Source of the DNA: Muribaculaceae bacterium
Lineage (GTDB): Bacteria; Bacteroidota; Bacteroidia; Bacteroidales; Muribaculaceae
DNA length: 64,000 bases
Assembly: GCA_017427945.1 (NCBI GenBank)
Contig: JAFRRT010000027.1
Span: 59,357 to 123,356 of the forward strand
Direction: 5' to 3'
How positions within the stretch are numbered: position 1 is the first letter of the stretch; every line of letters begins with the position of its first letter. Positions 7,372-15,958 of this stretch are shown here, one piece after another. The notes under the pieces are model-generated. The model was not told where the DNA came from, did not search any database, and worked only from the letters and a program-made list of their open reading frames with translations. A program made the position numbers and the translations under genes.

Positions 7372-9825
7372 CTATTCCAGGTCGATGACGGTGATACCCG
7401 CCCCGCCAAACTGCACATGCTCGTCGTGGTAGCTTTTCACGCCGTTCACGCCATGCAGGTATTCACGGATGGCCACCTTCAAGGCTCCGGTGCCGGTGCC
7501 GTGCAGGATGCGTACCCGCTGGGCATTGAACTGGATGGCATCATCGATGAAATAAGTGATGGCCTGTATTGCCTCGTCGGCACGCATGCCGCGCACATCG
7601 ATGTCGGGCTTGAAGTTCAACTGACGGTTGCGAATCTCGTCGGTCGTGGTACGTCCCAGCGACTCGGCCTTGGGCAGTTTCTCCTTGCGCATGGTTCGCT
7701 CCACCTTGTCGGTTTCGATGCGTGTCTTGATGTTGCCGAATGCCACCAGGGCATATTTCTCGTCGATGCTGATGAGGGTGCCCACGGTTGTCGTGCCCTT
7801 CAGCACCACGTTGTCACCAGCCTGCAGGGGTCGATTCTTGGCTTCGGCTTTGGGAGCAGACTTCTTGGGTTGCTTGCGGCGCGGCTTGCTCTTGGGCGTG
7901 AGTTCCTTGAGACGTTCGGGTGCCTCGGGCTCCTCGGCCGTCAGGCGTTTCTTGAATTCATCGAGCTGGCGGCGCAGTTCCTTGGTGCGCTCCTTCTCGG
8001 CCTGCTCGTTGCGTATCTCCTTGATGGTGCGTTCAATCTGCGCATTGCTGTCGCGCAGGATTTCCTGTGCCTCGGAACGCGCATCATGAATGATCTGACG
8101 ATGTTCGGCGCGGATGTTGTCCAGACGCTCCTCATAGTCGGTAATCATCTTGTCCAGACGCTTTTCCTTTGCCCTCACGTCCTGCCGCTTGTTTTCCCAA
8201 TAGCGGCGGTCACGCACGATGTCGAGCAGGTATTTGTCCATATTGATGTAGTCGCTGCCCACGATTTCGGCGGCCTTGTCGATGACTTGTTGCGGCAGGC
8301 CTGTCTTGCGGGCAATCTCGATGGCAAACGAACTGCCGGGATAACCCATCGACAACTGGAACAAGGGCTGCATGCGCTGGCGGTCATAGAGCATCGCTCC
8401 ATTCACCACGCCGTCGGTCGCATCGGCAAAGTGCTTCAGGTTCTGATAATGGGTCGTCACCACGCCCATCACCTTGTGCTCGTTCAGCTGCTGGAGAATC
8501 GACTCGGCAATGGCTCCGCCAATCTGCGGCTCGGTGCCGCTACCCATCTCATCAATGAGGATGAGCGTTTCCTTGCCGCCACGTGACAGGAACAATTTCA
8601 TGTTCTGCAAGTGACTGCTATAGGTACTCAGGTCATTCTCGATACTCTGCTGGTCGCCGATGTCAATGAAGATGTCGTTGAACAAGCCGGCATGGGAATT
8701 GTCGCGCAAGGTGGGCAGGAGTCCACACTGTATCATATATTGCACAATGCCCACAGTCTTAAGACACACCGACTTACCGCCGGCATTGGGGCCTGAGATG
8801 ACGAGTATACGGTCCTTGTTATTGAGGGCAATGTTCAAGGGCACCACCTCCTTGTGCTGCTCACGCAAAGACAGGAGCAACGCGGGGTGAACGGCGTTGT
8901 ACCACTCCACGACCGGCTTGCGGTCGATGTGGCACATCTGGGCCCCGACGTCCTGGGCGAACAATGCCTTGGCACGGATAAAATCCAACTTTCCTAACGT
9001 GTCGAGCACGCCCGACAACTCATCGATGTGCGGCCTGATGTGGTCGGTCACCTCGATGAGGATGCGAATGATTTCGCGGGCAATCTCGGCTTCGGTCTCA
9101 CGGATGCGGTTATTGGCCTCGACAATAGCGTCAGGCTCGATGAACACCGTCTTGCCCGTTGCACTCTCGTCATGGACGATGCCATGCAGTTTGCGCTTGT
9201 TCATCGCGCTCACCGGCAGCACCAGGCGGCCGTCACGCAGCGAAGGCTGCACGTCGGCCTCAAGGATGCCATCCTGCTTGCCCTGGGCAATGATGCGGCG
9301 CAGCGTGCCGTTGATGCTGCTGGTCACATGGGCTATTGCAGCCCTCAGGTCACGCAAGCGCGGTGATGCAGTGTCCTTGATGTTGCCGGCCTTATCCAGC
9401 ACATGACCGATGGCGTTGCTCAAGTCGGGGAACGATTGCATGCCTGACGTGAGTTCACACAGCCTGGGATATGGCCTGATGCCGTCGCTGTCGGGCGCGA
9501 AGAAACGCACCACCTGCGTCACGGTCACCAACAAGCGCTGCAGGTCAAACAAGTGTTCGGCCGAGAAGTAAGTTCCCGGCGTCACGACCTCCTTGAGGAC
9601 GACTCGCAGGTCAAAGTAGTAACTCAACGGAAACTCTTTGCCTGTCTGCACAATGGAGAGGAACTCATTGGTCTCCTCGAGCCATCGCAACACTTCGTCA
9701 CGCCTTGTCGAGAAACGCAGCTGTGGCACATTGGCAGCGCCCAGCGCACTCACGCAATGGCGCTCCAGTTCACGCCTCACGGCATCAAAGCCTATCTTAG
9801 TCTCAAAGTTTGAGGGATAAATCAT
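7372..9825 (-). CDS. mutS2: MutS2 family ATPase/endonuclease with Smr domain
   Basis: 817 residues from the ATG at 9825 (MIYPSNFETKIGFDAVRREL), which is the usual MutS2 N-terminus. A further upstream ATG at 9843 would lie upstream of the -7 box, so it is rejected. The Walker A motif SGPNAGGKS is near residue 345, followed by STYSSHLQNMK and LIDEMGSGTEP. A long coiled-coil/basic linker leads to the C-terminal Smr nuclease domain (about 742-817, with IDVRGMRADEA and LHGTGTGALK). MutS2 acts on branched DNA and, in some bacteria, on collided ribosomes. The -7 box ends only 4 nt before the ATG, so the mRNA should be leaderless or nearly so. Confidence 0.95.
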   Translation of the reverse strand: MIYPSNFETKIGFDAVRRELERHCVSALGAANVPQLRFSTRRDEVLRWLEETNEFLSIVQTGKEFPLSYYFDLRVVLKEVVTPGTYFSAEHLFDLQRLLVTVTQVVRFFAPDSDGIRPYPRLCELTSGMQSFPDLSNAIGHVLDKAGNIKDTASPRLRDLRAAIAHVTSSINGTLRRIIAQGKQDGILEADVQPSLRDGRLVLPVSAMNKRKLHGIVHDESATGKTVFIEPDAIVEANNRIRETEAEIAREIIRILIEVTDHIRPHIDELSGVLDTLGKLDFIRAKALFAQDVGAQMCHIDRKPVVEWYNAVHPALLLSLREQHKEVVPLNIALNNKDRILVISGPNAGGKSVCLKTVGIVQYMIQCGLLPTLRDNSHAGLFNDIFIDIGDQQSIENDLSTYSSHLQNMKLFLSRGGKETLILIDEMGSGTEPQIGGAIAESILQQLNEHKVMGVVTTHYQNLKHFADATDGVVNGAMLYDRQRMQPLFQLSMGYPGSSFAIEIARKTGLPQQVIDKAAEIVGSDYINMDKYLLDIVRDRRYWENKRQDVRAKEKRLDKMITDYEERLDNIRAEHRQIIHDARSEAQEILRDSNAQIERTIKEIRNEQAEKERTKELRRQLDEFKKRLTAEEPEAPERLKELTPKSKPRRKQPKKSAPKAEAKNRPLQAGDNVVLKGTTTVGTLISIDEKYALVAFGNIKTRIETDKVERTMRKEKLPKAESLGRTTTDEIRNRQLNFKPDIDVRGMRADEAIQAITYFIDDAIQFNAQRVRILHGTGTGALKVAIREYLHGVNGVKSYHDEHVQFGGAGITVIDLE

Positions 9826-9829
9826 AGTA

Positions 9830-9861
9830 CAAAGATAGTGCAAGCCGAAGACATTGCCAAA
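9830..9861 (-). promoter_or_regulatory. Promoter of mutS2-dcp (GGCTTGCACTATCTTTG type)
   Basis: On the minus strand: TTTG (9858-9861), 20 nt, TATCTTTG (9830-9837). The 20 nt ending in the box, TTCGGCTTGCACTATCTTTG, are nearly identical to the promoters at 10042, 16837 and 44324. Confidence 0.85.
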
Positions 9862-9881
9862 TTTATTTTTGTAATGTTAAA

Positions 9882-9976
9882 GCGGCGCCTCGGGATAAAA
9901 AACAAAAAACTTCGTTTTTCGTTTTGTTCTCCGCCCACATTGCGCTATCGTTCCCTCGCTACGCTCGGGCAAGATA
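9882..9976 (+). repeat. Promoter-bearing repeat, copy A1 (decayed promoter)
   Basis: Positions 9882-9934 repeat as 9978-10030 with a single difference. The block begins GCGGCGCCTCGGGA and continues into an A-rich/T-rich hairpin (AAAACAAAAAAC with GTTTTTCGTTTT). Where copy A2 has TTGCACTATCTTTGC, this copy reads TTGCGCTATCGTTCC, so its -7 box is broken. Confidence 0.7.
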
Positions 9977-9977
9977 G

Positions 9978-10049
9978 GCGGCGCCTCGGGATAAAAAACA
10001 AAAAACTTTGTTTTTCGTTTTGTTCTCCGCTCGGCTTGCACTATCTTTG
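9978..10049 (+). repeat. Promoter-bearing repeat, copy A2 (intact promoter)
   Basis: Same 53-nt block as A1, then CTCGGCTTGCACTATCTTTG. The T-rich arm of the hairpin supplies the -33 TTTG. Outer ends resemble inverted repeats: AAGATAGGCGGCGCC at the left, and the reverse complement CAAAGATAGTGCAAGCC at the right. Confidence 0.75.
10019..10049 (+). promoter_or_regulatory. Promoter inside repeat A2
   Basis: TTTG (10019-10022), 19 nt, TATCTTTG (10042-10049). It points at the terminator at 10096-10137 and, beyond it, the aminopeptidase C gene. Confidence 0.75.
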
Positions 10050-10053
10050 CGGC

Positions 10054-10137
10054 ATCATCAATCAAATCTTATCTGTCTGATTCTGGAAAAACGATGCCCT
10101 CTTGTCGGTTCAGCAGACCGCACGAGGGCAATTTTTT
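10054..10137 (+). ncRNA. Candidate small RNA of about 85 nt
   Basis: The A2 promoter would start a transcript near 10054. A strong intrinsic terminator follows: GCCCTC (10096-10101) pairs with GAGGGC (10124-10129), with an inner CGGT/ACCG stem, then TTTTTT (10132-10137). There is no reading frame between them. A separate -7 box for the next gene lies beyond the terminator, which supports an independent small RNA. Alternatively it is an attenuated leader of the peptidase gene. Confidence 0.4.
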
Positions 10138-10191
10138 CATCATTCAACTGATTTATTGCGCCCAAAATCGAGATATTCCAAAAATAATGAT

Positions 10192-10199
10192 TACATTTG
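10192..10199 (+). promoter_or_regulatory. -7 box for aminopeptidase C
   Basis: TACATTTG, 57 nt before the ATG at 10257. No TTTG at the ideal spacing. Confidence 0.5.
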
Positions 10200-10256
10200 C
10201 GGGTTATATCATTTGAATTTCAATTAACCTAACATTAATAACAAACTCAAATTTTT

Positions 10257-11462
10257 ATGAAGAAATTTTTATTCTTATTGCTCGCTTCGGCTGTTGCATT
10301 TAACGTAATGGCCGATGACAAGGTTGTCATCCCTGACAGCACCGGATTCAAGTTCACTGACACAAAGATTATTAAGCACACCCCTGTGAAGGACCAGAAC
10401 AAGTCCGGAACGTGCTGGTGCTACTCGACCAACTCATTTTTTGAGAACGAGATTCTGCGCATCACCGGCAAGGAGGTTCACCTGAGCGAGGGTTTCGTGG
10501 TTAACCACTGCTACTATGACAAGGCCATCAAGTATATCCGCATGGATGGCACGATCAACTTTGCCGAGGGTGGCGCAGCCGAGGATGTTCCCTACGTTTG
10601 GCGCAAATACGGTATGGTGCCCAACGATGTGTACACCGGCATGACATACGGTGACAAGAAATTCGATACCCATGAGTTGACCTCATTGCTGAGCGGCTAT
10701 GTAGGCACCATCAACAAGAATAGCCGCGGCAAACTCACTCCCGCCTGGAAGGACGGTCTGCAGGCTATCCTGGACAGCTATATGGGCAAGATGCCCGAGA
10801 CTTTCGTCTATGAGGGCAAGACCTACACCCCGCAGACTTGGGCCGCCAGCCTGGGCCTGAACATGGACGACTATGTGCCCATCGCATCGTTTACCCACCA
10901 CCCCTACTATCAACCCTTTATCCTTGAGGTGGCCGACAACTGGCTGTGGTCAAGCTACCAGAATGTTCCCATCGATGAACTGTTGGAGATTGCCAACTAT
11001 GCCATCGACAACGGCTACACCATTGCTTGGGGTGCCGACGTAAGCGAAAAGGGATTCAAGTGGCGCAACGGTTATGCTATCCTGCCCGTCAAGAAGGAAG
11101 TTCCCGATGCTGCTGGTACCGATATGGCTCGTTGGGCACAGCTCAGCGACAAGGACCGCGAGGCCGAACTTTGGGACATCAAGGGCCCGGTTAAGGAGCA
11201 GTGGGTTACTGAGGAAGAGCGTCAGGAGATGTTCGACAACAAGGAGACCACCGACGACCACGGCATGGTTATCATGGGTAAGGCCGTTGACCAGGAAGGC
11301 AACCGCTACTTCAAGGTAGAGAATAGCTGGGACACCAACCAGCTTTATGAGGGCTACTTCTATTGCAGTGAGGCCTTCTTCCGCGCCAAGACCTTGAACA
11401 TCCTGGTGCACAAGGATGCCATCCCCGCTAAGATTGCCAAGAAAATGGGCATCAAGAAGTAA
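10257..11462 (+). CDS. pepC: Secreted C1-family aminopeptidase C (bleomycin-hydrolase type)
   Basis: 401 residues with a signal peptide (MKKFLFLLLASAVAFNVMA). The papain-fold active site is clear: Gln47 and Cys53 in VKDQNKSGTCWCYS, the His in DDHGMVIMG (about 334) and the Asn in VENSWD (about 355). C1B enzymes are usually cytosolic hexamers trimming peptides. The signal peptide places this one in the periplasm or outside, as is common in Bacteroidales. A hairpin at 11471-11500 separates it from ridA. Confidence 0.92.
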   Translation: MKKFLFLLLASAVAFNVMADDKVVIPDSTGFKFTDTKIIKHTPVKDQNKSGTCWCYSTNSFFENEILRITGKEVHLSEGFVVNHCYYDKAIKYIRMDGTINFAEGGAAEDVPYVWRKYGMVPNDVYTGMTYGDKKFDTHELTSLLSGYVGTINKNSRGKLTPAWKDGLQAILDSYMGKMPETFVYEGKTYTPQTWAASLGLNMDDYVPIASFTHHPYYQPFILEVADNWLWSSYQNVPIDELLEIANYAIDNGYTIAWGADVSEKGFKWRNGYAILPVKKEVPDAAGTDMARWAQLSDKDREAELWDIKGPVKEQWVTEEERQEMFDNKETTDDHGMVIMGKAVDQEGNRYFKVENSWDTNQLYEGYFYCSEAFFRAKTLNILVHKDAIPAKIAKKMGIKK

Positions 11463-11470
11463 AAATCATT

Positions 11471-11500
11471 CAAGTCCTGGGGATTGCCCCAGGACTTGAA
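11471..11500 (+). terminator. Hairpin after aminopeptidase C
   Basis: A perfect 13-bp stem, TCAAGTCCTGGGG with CCCCAGGACTTGA. It lacks a long T run, so it may be a weak terminator or an mRNA-stabilising stem. Confidence 0.6.
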
Positions 11501-11549
11501 GTTTAGAGTAAAAAGTTTATCGTTTAGAGAACATCAAAACTAAAGAACA

Positions 11550-11927
11550 ATGAAAGCATTAAACACCGATAAGGCACCTGCTGCCATTGGTCCTTACAGC
11601 CAAGCTATCCGCACCGGCAATCTCGTCTTTGTTTCGGGCCAGCTGCCCATCGACCCTGCAACTGGAGCATTTCCCGAGGGAGGCATCAAGGAGCAGACGC
11701 GTCAGAGCCTGTTGAACGCCCGCGCCATCCTGCAGAGCGAGGGCCTCGACCTCAAGGACGTTGTGAAGACCACCGTCTTCTTGAGTGAAATCGCCAACTT
11801 TGGTCCCATGAACGAGGTTTATGCCGAGTTCTTCACGGCACCCTACCCCGCACGCTGCGCCTTTGCCGTTAAGGATCTACCCAAGGCAGCTCTCGTAGAA
11901 ATCGAACTCATTGCCGAGGCCCGTTAA
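11550..11927 (+). CDS. ridA: RidA family reactive-imine deaminase
   Basis: 125 residues, full length. Typical RidA motifs are PAAIGPYSQAI, FVSGQLPIDP, DVVKTTVFL and the C-terminal PYPARCAFAV with the substrate-binding Arg, followed by LVEIELIAEA. It hydrolyses reactive enamine/imine intermediates made by PLP enzymes. It follows aminopeptidase C by 87 nt with a hairpin between, so it may be partly cotranscribed. A strong terminator follows. Confidence 0.95.
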   Translation: MKALNTDKAPAAIGPYSQAIRTGNLVFVSGQLPIDPATGAFPEGGIKEQTRQSLLNARAILQSEGLDLKDVVKTTVFLSEIANFGPMNEVYAEFFTAPYPARCAFAVKDLPKAALVEIELIAEAR

Positions 11928-11952
11928 TCAAGGCCATCAAGCAAACATAAAA

Positions 11953-11988
11953 CAACCGGGACATCTTGAATGCCCCGGTTGCTGTTTT
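11953..11988 (+). terminator. Terminator after ridA
   Basis: CAACCGGG pairs with CCCGGTTG, followed by TTTT. It lies between ridA and the convergent GtrA gene. Confidence 0.8.
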
Positions 11989-12007
11989 CTATAAACCATG
12001 ATGTGTG

Positions 12008-12496
12008 TTAGCAAAAAGTCGTTTGGGAGTCAGGCGTCTCGGTCTTGTCAGCGCGGAAGGTGACGAAGCGGTTGTAGGCGTAGTTTGCAAGCGTGTAGGC
12101 AACCATGGCAAGTACCATGACGATGTTCTGTCCTGCCTTTTGCATCGGGAAGAACGGGATGATGTCGTCAGGCAGGTTCTTCCAGCCAAGGCCCTCAAGC
12201 AGAATCCAGCTGACGCACAACTGCAGGGCGAGGCAGATGAGGAAGCCGCCCACAAACAGCACCAGTTCACGCCTGAAGTTCTTCTTGGTCTTGAATACCC
12301 AGTTGCGGTTCCACAAGAAACTGTTGATGACGCCGAGCACATAGCCCGCCACGTTTGAGACACCGTAAGAGAGACCTAACTTGGTGTTGAGCAGATAGAA
12401 AGTGACCAAGGTGATGAGCGTGTTCAACACGCCTATCACGCCATACTTGAGCAGTTGAATGCCTGTCTGTTTGGCCTCAGCCTTGTCTATCTTCAT
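12008..12496 (-). CDS. GtrA-family membrane protein
   Basis: 162 residues with four hydrophobic helices. The GtrA pattern is visible: LLKYGVIGVLNTLITLVTFY at the start, VAGYVLGVINSFLWNRNWVF in the middle, and NYAYNRFVTF near the end. GtrA proteins are thought to help move polyprenyl-linked sugars across the inner membrane or to organise cell-surface glycosylation. The gene stands alone with its own promoter and no glycosyltransferase beside it. Confidence 0.9.
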   Translation of the reverse strand: MKIDKAEAKQTGIQLLKYGVIGVLNTLITLVTFYLLNTKLGLSYGVSNVAGYVLGVINSFLWNRNWVFKTKKNFRRELVLFVGGFLICLALQLCVSWILLEGLGWKNLPDDIIPFFPMQKAGQNIVMVLAMVAYTLANYAYNRFVTFRADKTETPDSQTTFC

Positions 12497-12520
12497 AAAT
12501 TACGGTTTTCCTTAGCTTTG

Positions 12521-12551
12521 CAAAATTAGGTAATTTTAACTAATTGACAAA
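12521..12551 (-). promoter_or_regulatory. Promoter of the GtrA gene
   Basis: On the minus strand: TTTG (12548-12551), exactly 19 nt, TAATTTTG (12521-12528). It lies 25 nt before the ATG. Confidence 0.8.
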
Positions 12552-12649
12552 ATTTTGCAACAATTCTTTAAAAAAAATTGCAGATTTCCAGACAAAAGCC
12601 CGTGCCACGTCTCCTAAGGAGCAGCAAGAGTCTTAGGTGTGGGGTGAGA

Positions 12650-14116
12650 TTATGATACAGCTTCCTCGTTGCGAACCGGATCAGGGCGCTTGATTTTCCA
12701 GCCAATGGCAGCAATGAGGATCGTCATCAAGGGGCTGATGAGATTGAAGAAGCAGTAAGGCAAATAGGTGAGCGTGGAAACGCCCAGCACTGTGGCTTGA
12801 GTCATGCCGCAGGTATTCCAGGGCACCAGCACCGAGGTCACAGTTGCCGCGTCTTCGGTAGTGCGGCTCAGCAGACGGGGTTCATAGCCCTCTTTTTGGT
12901 AAACCTCACGGAACATATCGGCCGTCAGCACGATGCTGATAAACTGGTCGCCTGTCGTGAGATTGAGGAAGATGCCCGTCGTCACGGTAGAGCCCACGAG
13001 CGTGGTGCGTGTGCGCACAAACCTGATGATAACGCGTGTGATGCTCTCGATCATACCGCTTGCCACCATGGCGGCACCAAAACACATGGCACACAAGATG
13101 AGCCAGATGGTATTGAGCATGCCCGCCATACCTCCGGTCGATACCAGGTCATTGAGCGCCTCATGGCCCGTCTGAACCGCCGTGGATCCATAGTAAGACA
13201 CCGCCAAACCCTTGAAGAGCGCCATCGGCGTGCTCAACGACGCGTCACCGGCAATCTGGCAAAGGATGTGAGGCTGCAGGATGAGCGCCGTGATACCCGC
13301 CATGATTGATGACACGAAGAGCACTACCAGCGACGGCACCTTGCGGGCGATGAGCACACCCGTCAACAGCGGTACCAGCAGAGTCCACAACGAGATATTG
13401 AAGGTTGCCGCAAGGCCGTCGGTATATTGTTCGACATGCAAGGCTTCTCCTGACGAGCCGTGGCCAAGCCCAGCGACAAGGAAAATCACCAGTGTAATGA
13501 GAATTGACGGTGTGGTCGTCAACACCATGTAACGAATGTGGTCGAAGATGTCCACCCTGACCGATGAAGATGCCAGAATGGTAGTGTCGCTCAAGGGCGA
13601 CATCTTGTCGCCGAAATAGGCACCCGAGATAATGGCGCCGGCGGTCCAAGCCTCAGAGATGCCTAACGCCTGACCGATGCCGAGCAAGGCCACACCGATG
13701 GTGGCAATTGTCGTCCATGAACTGCCCGACAGCAGCGACACCAGCGCGCAAATGACGCAGGCGCTCACAAGAAAGAAGCGGGGCGAGAGAATCTGTACAC
13801 CATAATAGATGAGTGTAGGCACCACGCCGCTCACCATCCATGAGCCCGCCAACATGCCTACCGTCAACAGGATGAGCAACGTGACCGACACATTGCCGAG
13901 TGTAGTGGTCATCTGCTTCTCAAAGACATTCCACGGCACATGATAGAAAGTCATCGAGATGAGCACACACACCGCAAGCCCCATGAGCAGCGCAATCTGG
14001 CTACCGCCAGTGAGCGAGTCACTGCCAAACAAGGTGATGACTATCACCAGCAGGCCAATCAACACCACTACGGGTATCATGGCGACGAGAGGATGCGGTA
14101 GTTTACGGTCACTCAT
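12650..14116 (-). CDS. nhaC: NhaC-type Na+/H+ antiporter
   Basis: 488 residues with about 11-12 hydrophobic segments. Signature stretches of the NhaC family are ALVSLLSGSSWTTIATIGVA, SGAYFGDKMSPLSDTTILAS and the late VLVPWNTCGMTQATVLGV. It exchanges sodium (or another monovalent cation) for protons across the inner membrane. It is the last gene of the nadC, DAHP synthase, SDR, nhaC string, starting 47 nt after the SDR gene. Confidence 0.93.
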   Translation of the reverse strand: MSDRKLPHPLVAMIPVVVLIGLLVIVITLFGSDSLTGGSQIALLMGLAVCVLISMTFYHVPWNVFEKQMTTTLGNVSVTLLILLTVGMLAGSWMVSGVVPTLIYYGVQILSPRFFLVSACVICALVSLLSGSSWTTIATIGVALLGIGQALGISEAWTAGAIISGAYFGDKMSPLSDTTILASSSVRVDIFDHIRYMVLTTTPSILITLVIFLVAGLGHGSSGEALHVEQYTDGLAATFNISLWTLLVPLLTGVLIARKVPSLVVLFVSSIMAGITALILQPHILCQIAGDASLSTPMALFKGLAVSYYGSTAVQTGHEALNDLVSTGGMAGMLNTIWLILCAMCFGAAMVASGMIESITRVIIRFVRTRTTLVGSTVTTGIFLNLTTGDQFISIVLTADMFREVYQKEGYEPRLLSRTTEDAATVTSVLVPWNTCGMTQATVLGVSTLTYLPYCFFNLISPLMTILIAAIGWKIKRPDPVRNEEAVS

Positions 14117-14163
14117 ATCTTATTTTCAGTTAATTTCGAGATGTTTTTATTTAAACCTAATGC

Positions 14164-14898
14164 CTACAGCCTGAAATGGCGCCAGATTGGGCGCGGGATG
14201 CGACGCCACAGTGCGGTGAGGATGGCATATCGCCAGTCAATGACCTTGATGTGGCGCTTGCTGTTGATGGCACTGACAATGGAGCGCGCCACTTTCTCGG
14301 GCTTCAACATCATAGGGTATCGGAAGTCGCCCTTCAGCAGGTCGGTATCTACAAAGCCCGGACGGATGTCGGTAAAACGAATTTTTAAGTTTCGCGCGTT
14401 GGCCTGCTGTTCCAGGGCTTGCAGATAGACGTTTTGCAGTGCCTTAGTGGCGGAATAGGAAGGCGCAGGTCCCAAGCCCTTGGTGCCCGCAATGCTGGTG
14501 ATGGCGGCAATATGTCCCTCGCCGCGCTCGGCAAAATAGCGGTAGGCCTCGCCTATCATGCGGGTAAAACCCATTGCATTGGTGTTTACTGTATTCAGTT
14601 CGATGTCGGGCTCGAGGGTACGGTTCTGCTTGCCGATGCCCGAGGCATAAAAGAAAAGGTCCATGCCGCCCAGACGGTCGATGAGCGAGCGCAAGCGGTC
14701 AGCAGCATTCTCGGCAGTAACGTCGATTGTCGCCACCTCTACCCTATCGGGCGCCAGTTGCTTGAGGGACTGCAGACGGTCCTCGCGACGCGCTGCAACA
14801 CCCAGGCACCAGCCCTCATCAAGCAAAATTTTAGCCACTTCCATCCCCATTCCTGAGGAGGCGCCGATGATGATTGCTTTTTTTATAACACTTTCCAT
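14164..14898 (-). CDS. Short-chain dehydrogenase/reductase
   Basis: 244 residues from the ATG at 14898 (MESVIKKAIIIGASSG). This start leaves a 1-nt gap to the preceding stop; the longer frame would overlap it. The Rossmann motif GASSGMGMEV, the NNAG-region equivalent ASGIGKQN, the Ser in ITSIAG and the catalytic pair in YSATK are present. The C-terminus is basic and ends WRRIPRPIWRHF. It is an NAD(P)-dependent oxidoreductase of unknown substrate. Coupling to the DAHP synthase gene implies cotranscription, not necessarily shared chemistry. Confidence 0.9.
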   Translation of the reverse strand: MESVIKKAIIIGASSGMGMEVAKILLDEGWCLGVAARREDRLQSLKQLAPDRVEVATIDVTAENAADRLRSLIDRLGGMDLFFYASGIGKQNRTLEPDIELNTVNTNAMGFTRMIGEAYRYFAERGEGHIAAITSIAGTKGLGPAPSYSATKALQNVYLQALEQQANARNLKIRFTDIRPGFVDTDLLKGDFRYPMMLKPEKVARSIVSAINSKRHIKVIDWRYAILTALWRRIPRPIWRHFRL

Positions 14899-14899
14899 A

Positions 14900-15958
14900 T
14901 CAATCCAGTTGTTGCCGAACACTTTCCTCGTGGATGGCTTGGATGATGCGCTGTAAAAAGTCGGGATCCAGTGTAAGGTTCTTACCCTCGGCGAGCCTGT
15001 TATTCATCATATATTGATAACGCTCGGGCTGGACCACGCGCAGGTTGTGGGCCTTCTTGAATTTACCGATTTCGCGAGAAACCATCATGCGGCGCGCCAG
15101 CACAGCCAACAGTTCGTGGTCGCAGTCATCAATCTGCTGACGCAGTAATGCCAAATCATCCTCAACAGGGAGGCCTGAGCGGACGACCAAACCATCGATA
15201 ATGGTCTTGAGTTGTGAAGGCGTAATTTGCTGCGTGCTGTCGCTCAAGGCGTGATCGGGGTTGCAATGGCTCTCAATCATCAAGCCGTCAAAACCCATGT
15301 CGAGCGCCTGCTGTGACAAGGGTTCGACGAAACTGCGCTTGCCGCCGATGTGAGAGGGATCACACAAGATGGTCATTTTGGGGGCATGGCGGCGCAACTC
15401 GAAGGGGATGTGCCACTGCGGGTCATTGCGATAAAGGTGCTCACCAGCCGAACTGAAACCGCGATGCACAGCACCCACACGCGTGATGCCGGCATTGAGG
15501 ATGCGTTGCAAGGCACCCATCCACAGTTCTAGGTCGGGATTGACAGGGTTCTTCACCAGAACCGTCACGTCATCATGTCCATGCAAGACATCGGCAATGT
15601 CCTGCATGGCAAACGGATTGGCACTGGTGCGCGCGCCCATCCACAGGATATCGATGCCGGCATCAAGGGCGGCACGCACATGTTCGACCGTTGCCACCTC
15701 GGTAGCAACGGCCATGCCAGTCTCACTTTTGACCCGCTGGAGCCATGGCAAACCACGGTCACCAACGCCCTCAAAGCCACCAGGGACAGTGCGCGGTTTC
15801 CAGATGCCTGCCCTGAAGACATTGACGCCAATCTGCCTCAATGCCATTGCGGCATCAAGAGTCTGTTGCTCGGTCTCGGCACTGCAAGGTCCAGCGATGA
15901 TTAACGGTTCACCGGCGAAAGGCAACGGTTCTATGTCATGTAACAAGACCGAAGCCAT
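14900..15958 (-). CDS. Bifunctional DAHP synthase / chorismate mutase
   Basis: 352 residues from the ATG at 15958, which overlaps the nadC stop by one base (TGATG). A TTG at 15964 would be a less likely start. Residues 1-250 are a type I-beta DAHP/KDO8P-synthase barrel (IAGPCSAET, FRAGIWKPRT, LVKNPVNPDLELW, LCDPSHIGGKR, IESHCNP). Residues about 265-350 form an AroQ-type chorismate mutase (LLRQQIDDCDHELLAVLARR, VSREIGKFKKA). It performs the first step of the shikimate pathway and the first step towards Phe/Tyr. The fusion suggests feedback control through the mutase domain. Its location beside nadC is unusual for aromatic synthesis. Confidence 0.94.
   Translation of the reverse strand: MASVLLHDIEPLPFAGEPLIIAGPCSAETEQQTLDAAMALRQIGVNVFRAGIWKPRTVPGGFEGVGDRGLPWLQRVKSETGMAVATEVATVEHVRAALDAGIDILWMGARTSANPFAMQDIADVLHGHDDVTVLVKNPVNPDLELWMGALQRILNAGITRVGAVHRGFSSAGEHLYRNDPQWHIPFELRRHAPKMTILCDPSHIGGKRSFVEPLSQQALDMGFDGLMIESHCNPDHALSDSTQQITPSQLKTIIDGLVVRSGLPVEDDLALLRQQIDDCDHELLAVLARRMMVSREIGKFKKAHNLRVVQPERYQYMMNNRLAEGKNLTLDPDFLQRIIQAIHEESVRQQLD

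Noticed and set aside
9838-10080. 80-residue plus-strand frame over the repeats
   Set aside because: It translates the A/T-rich hairpins and GC-rich repeat ends; the paired repeat explains its openness.
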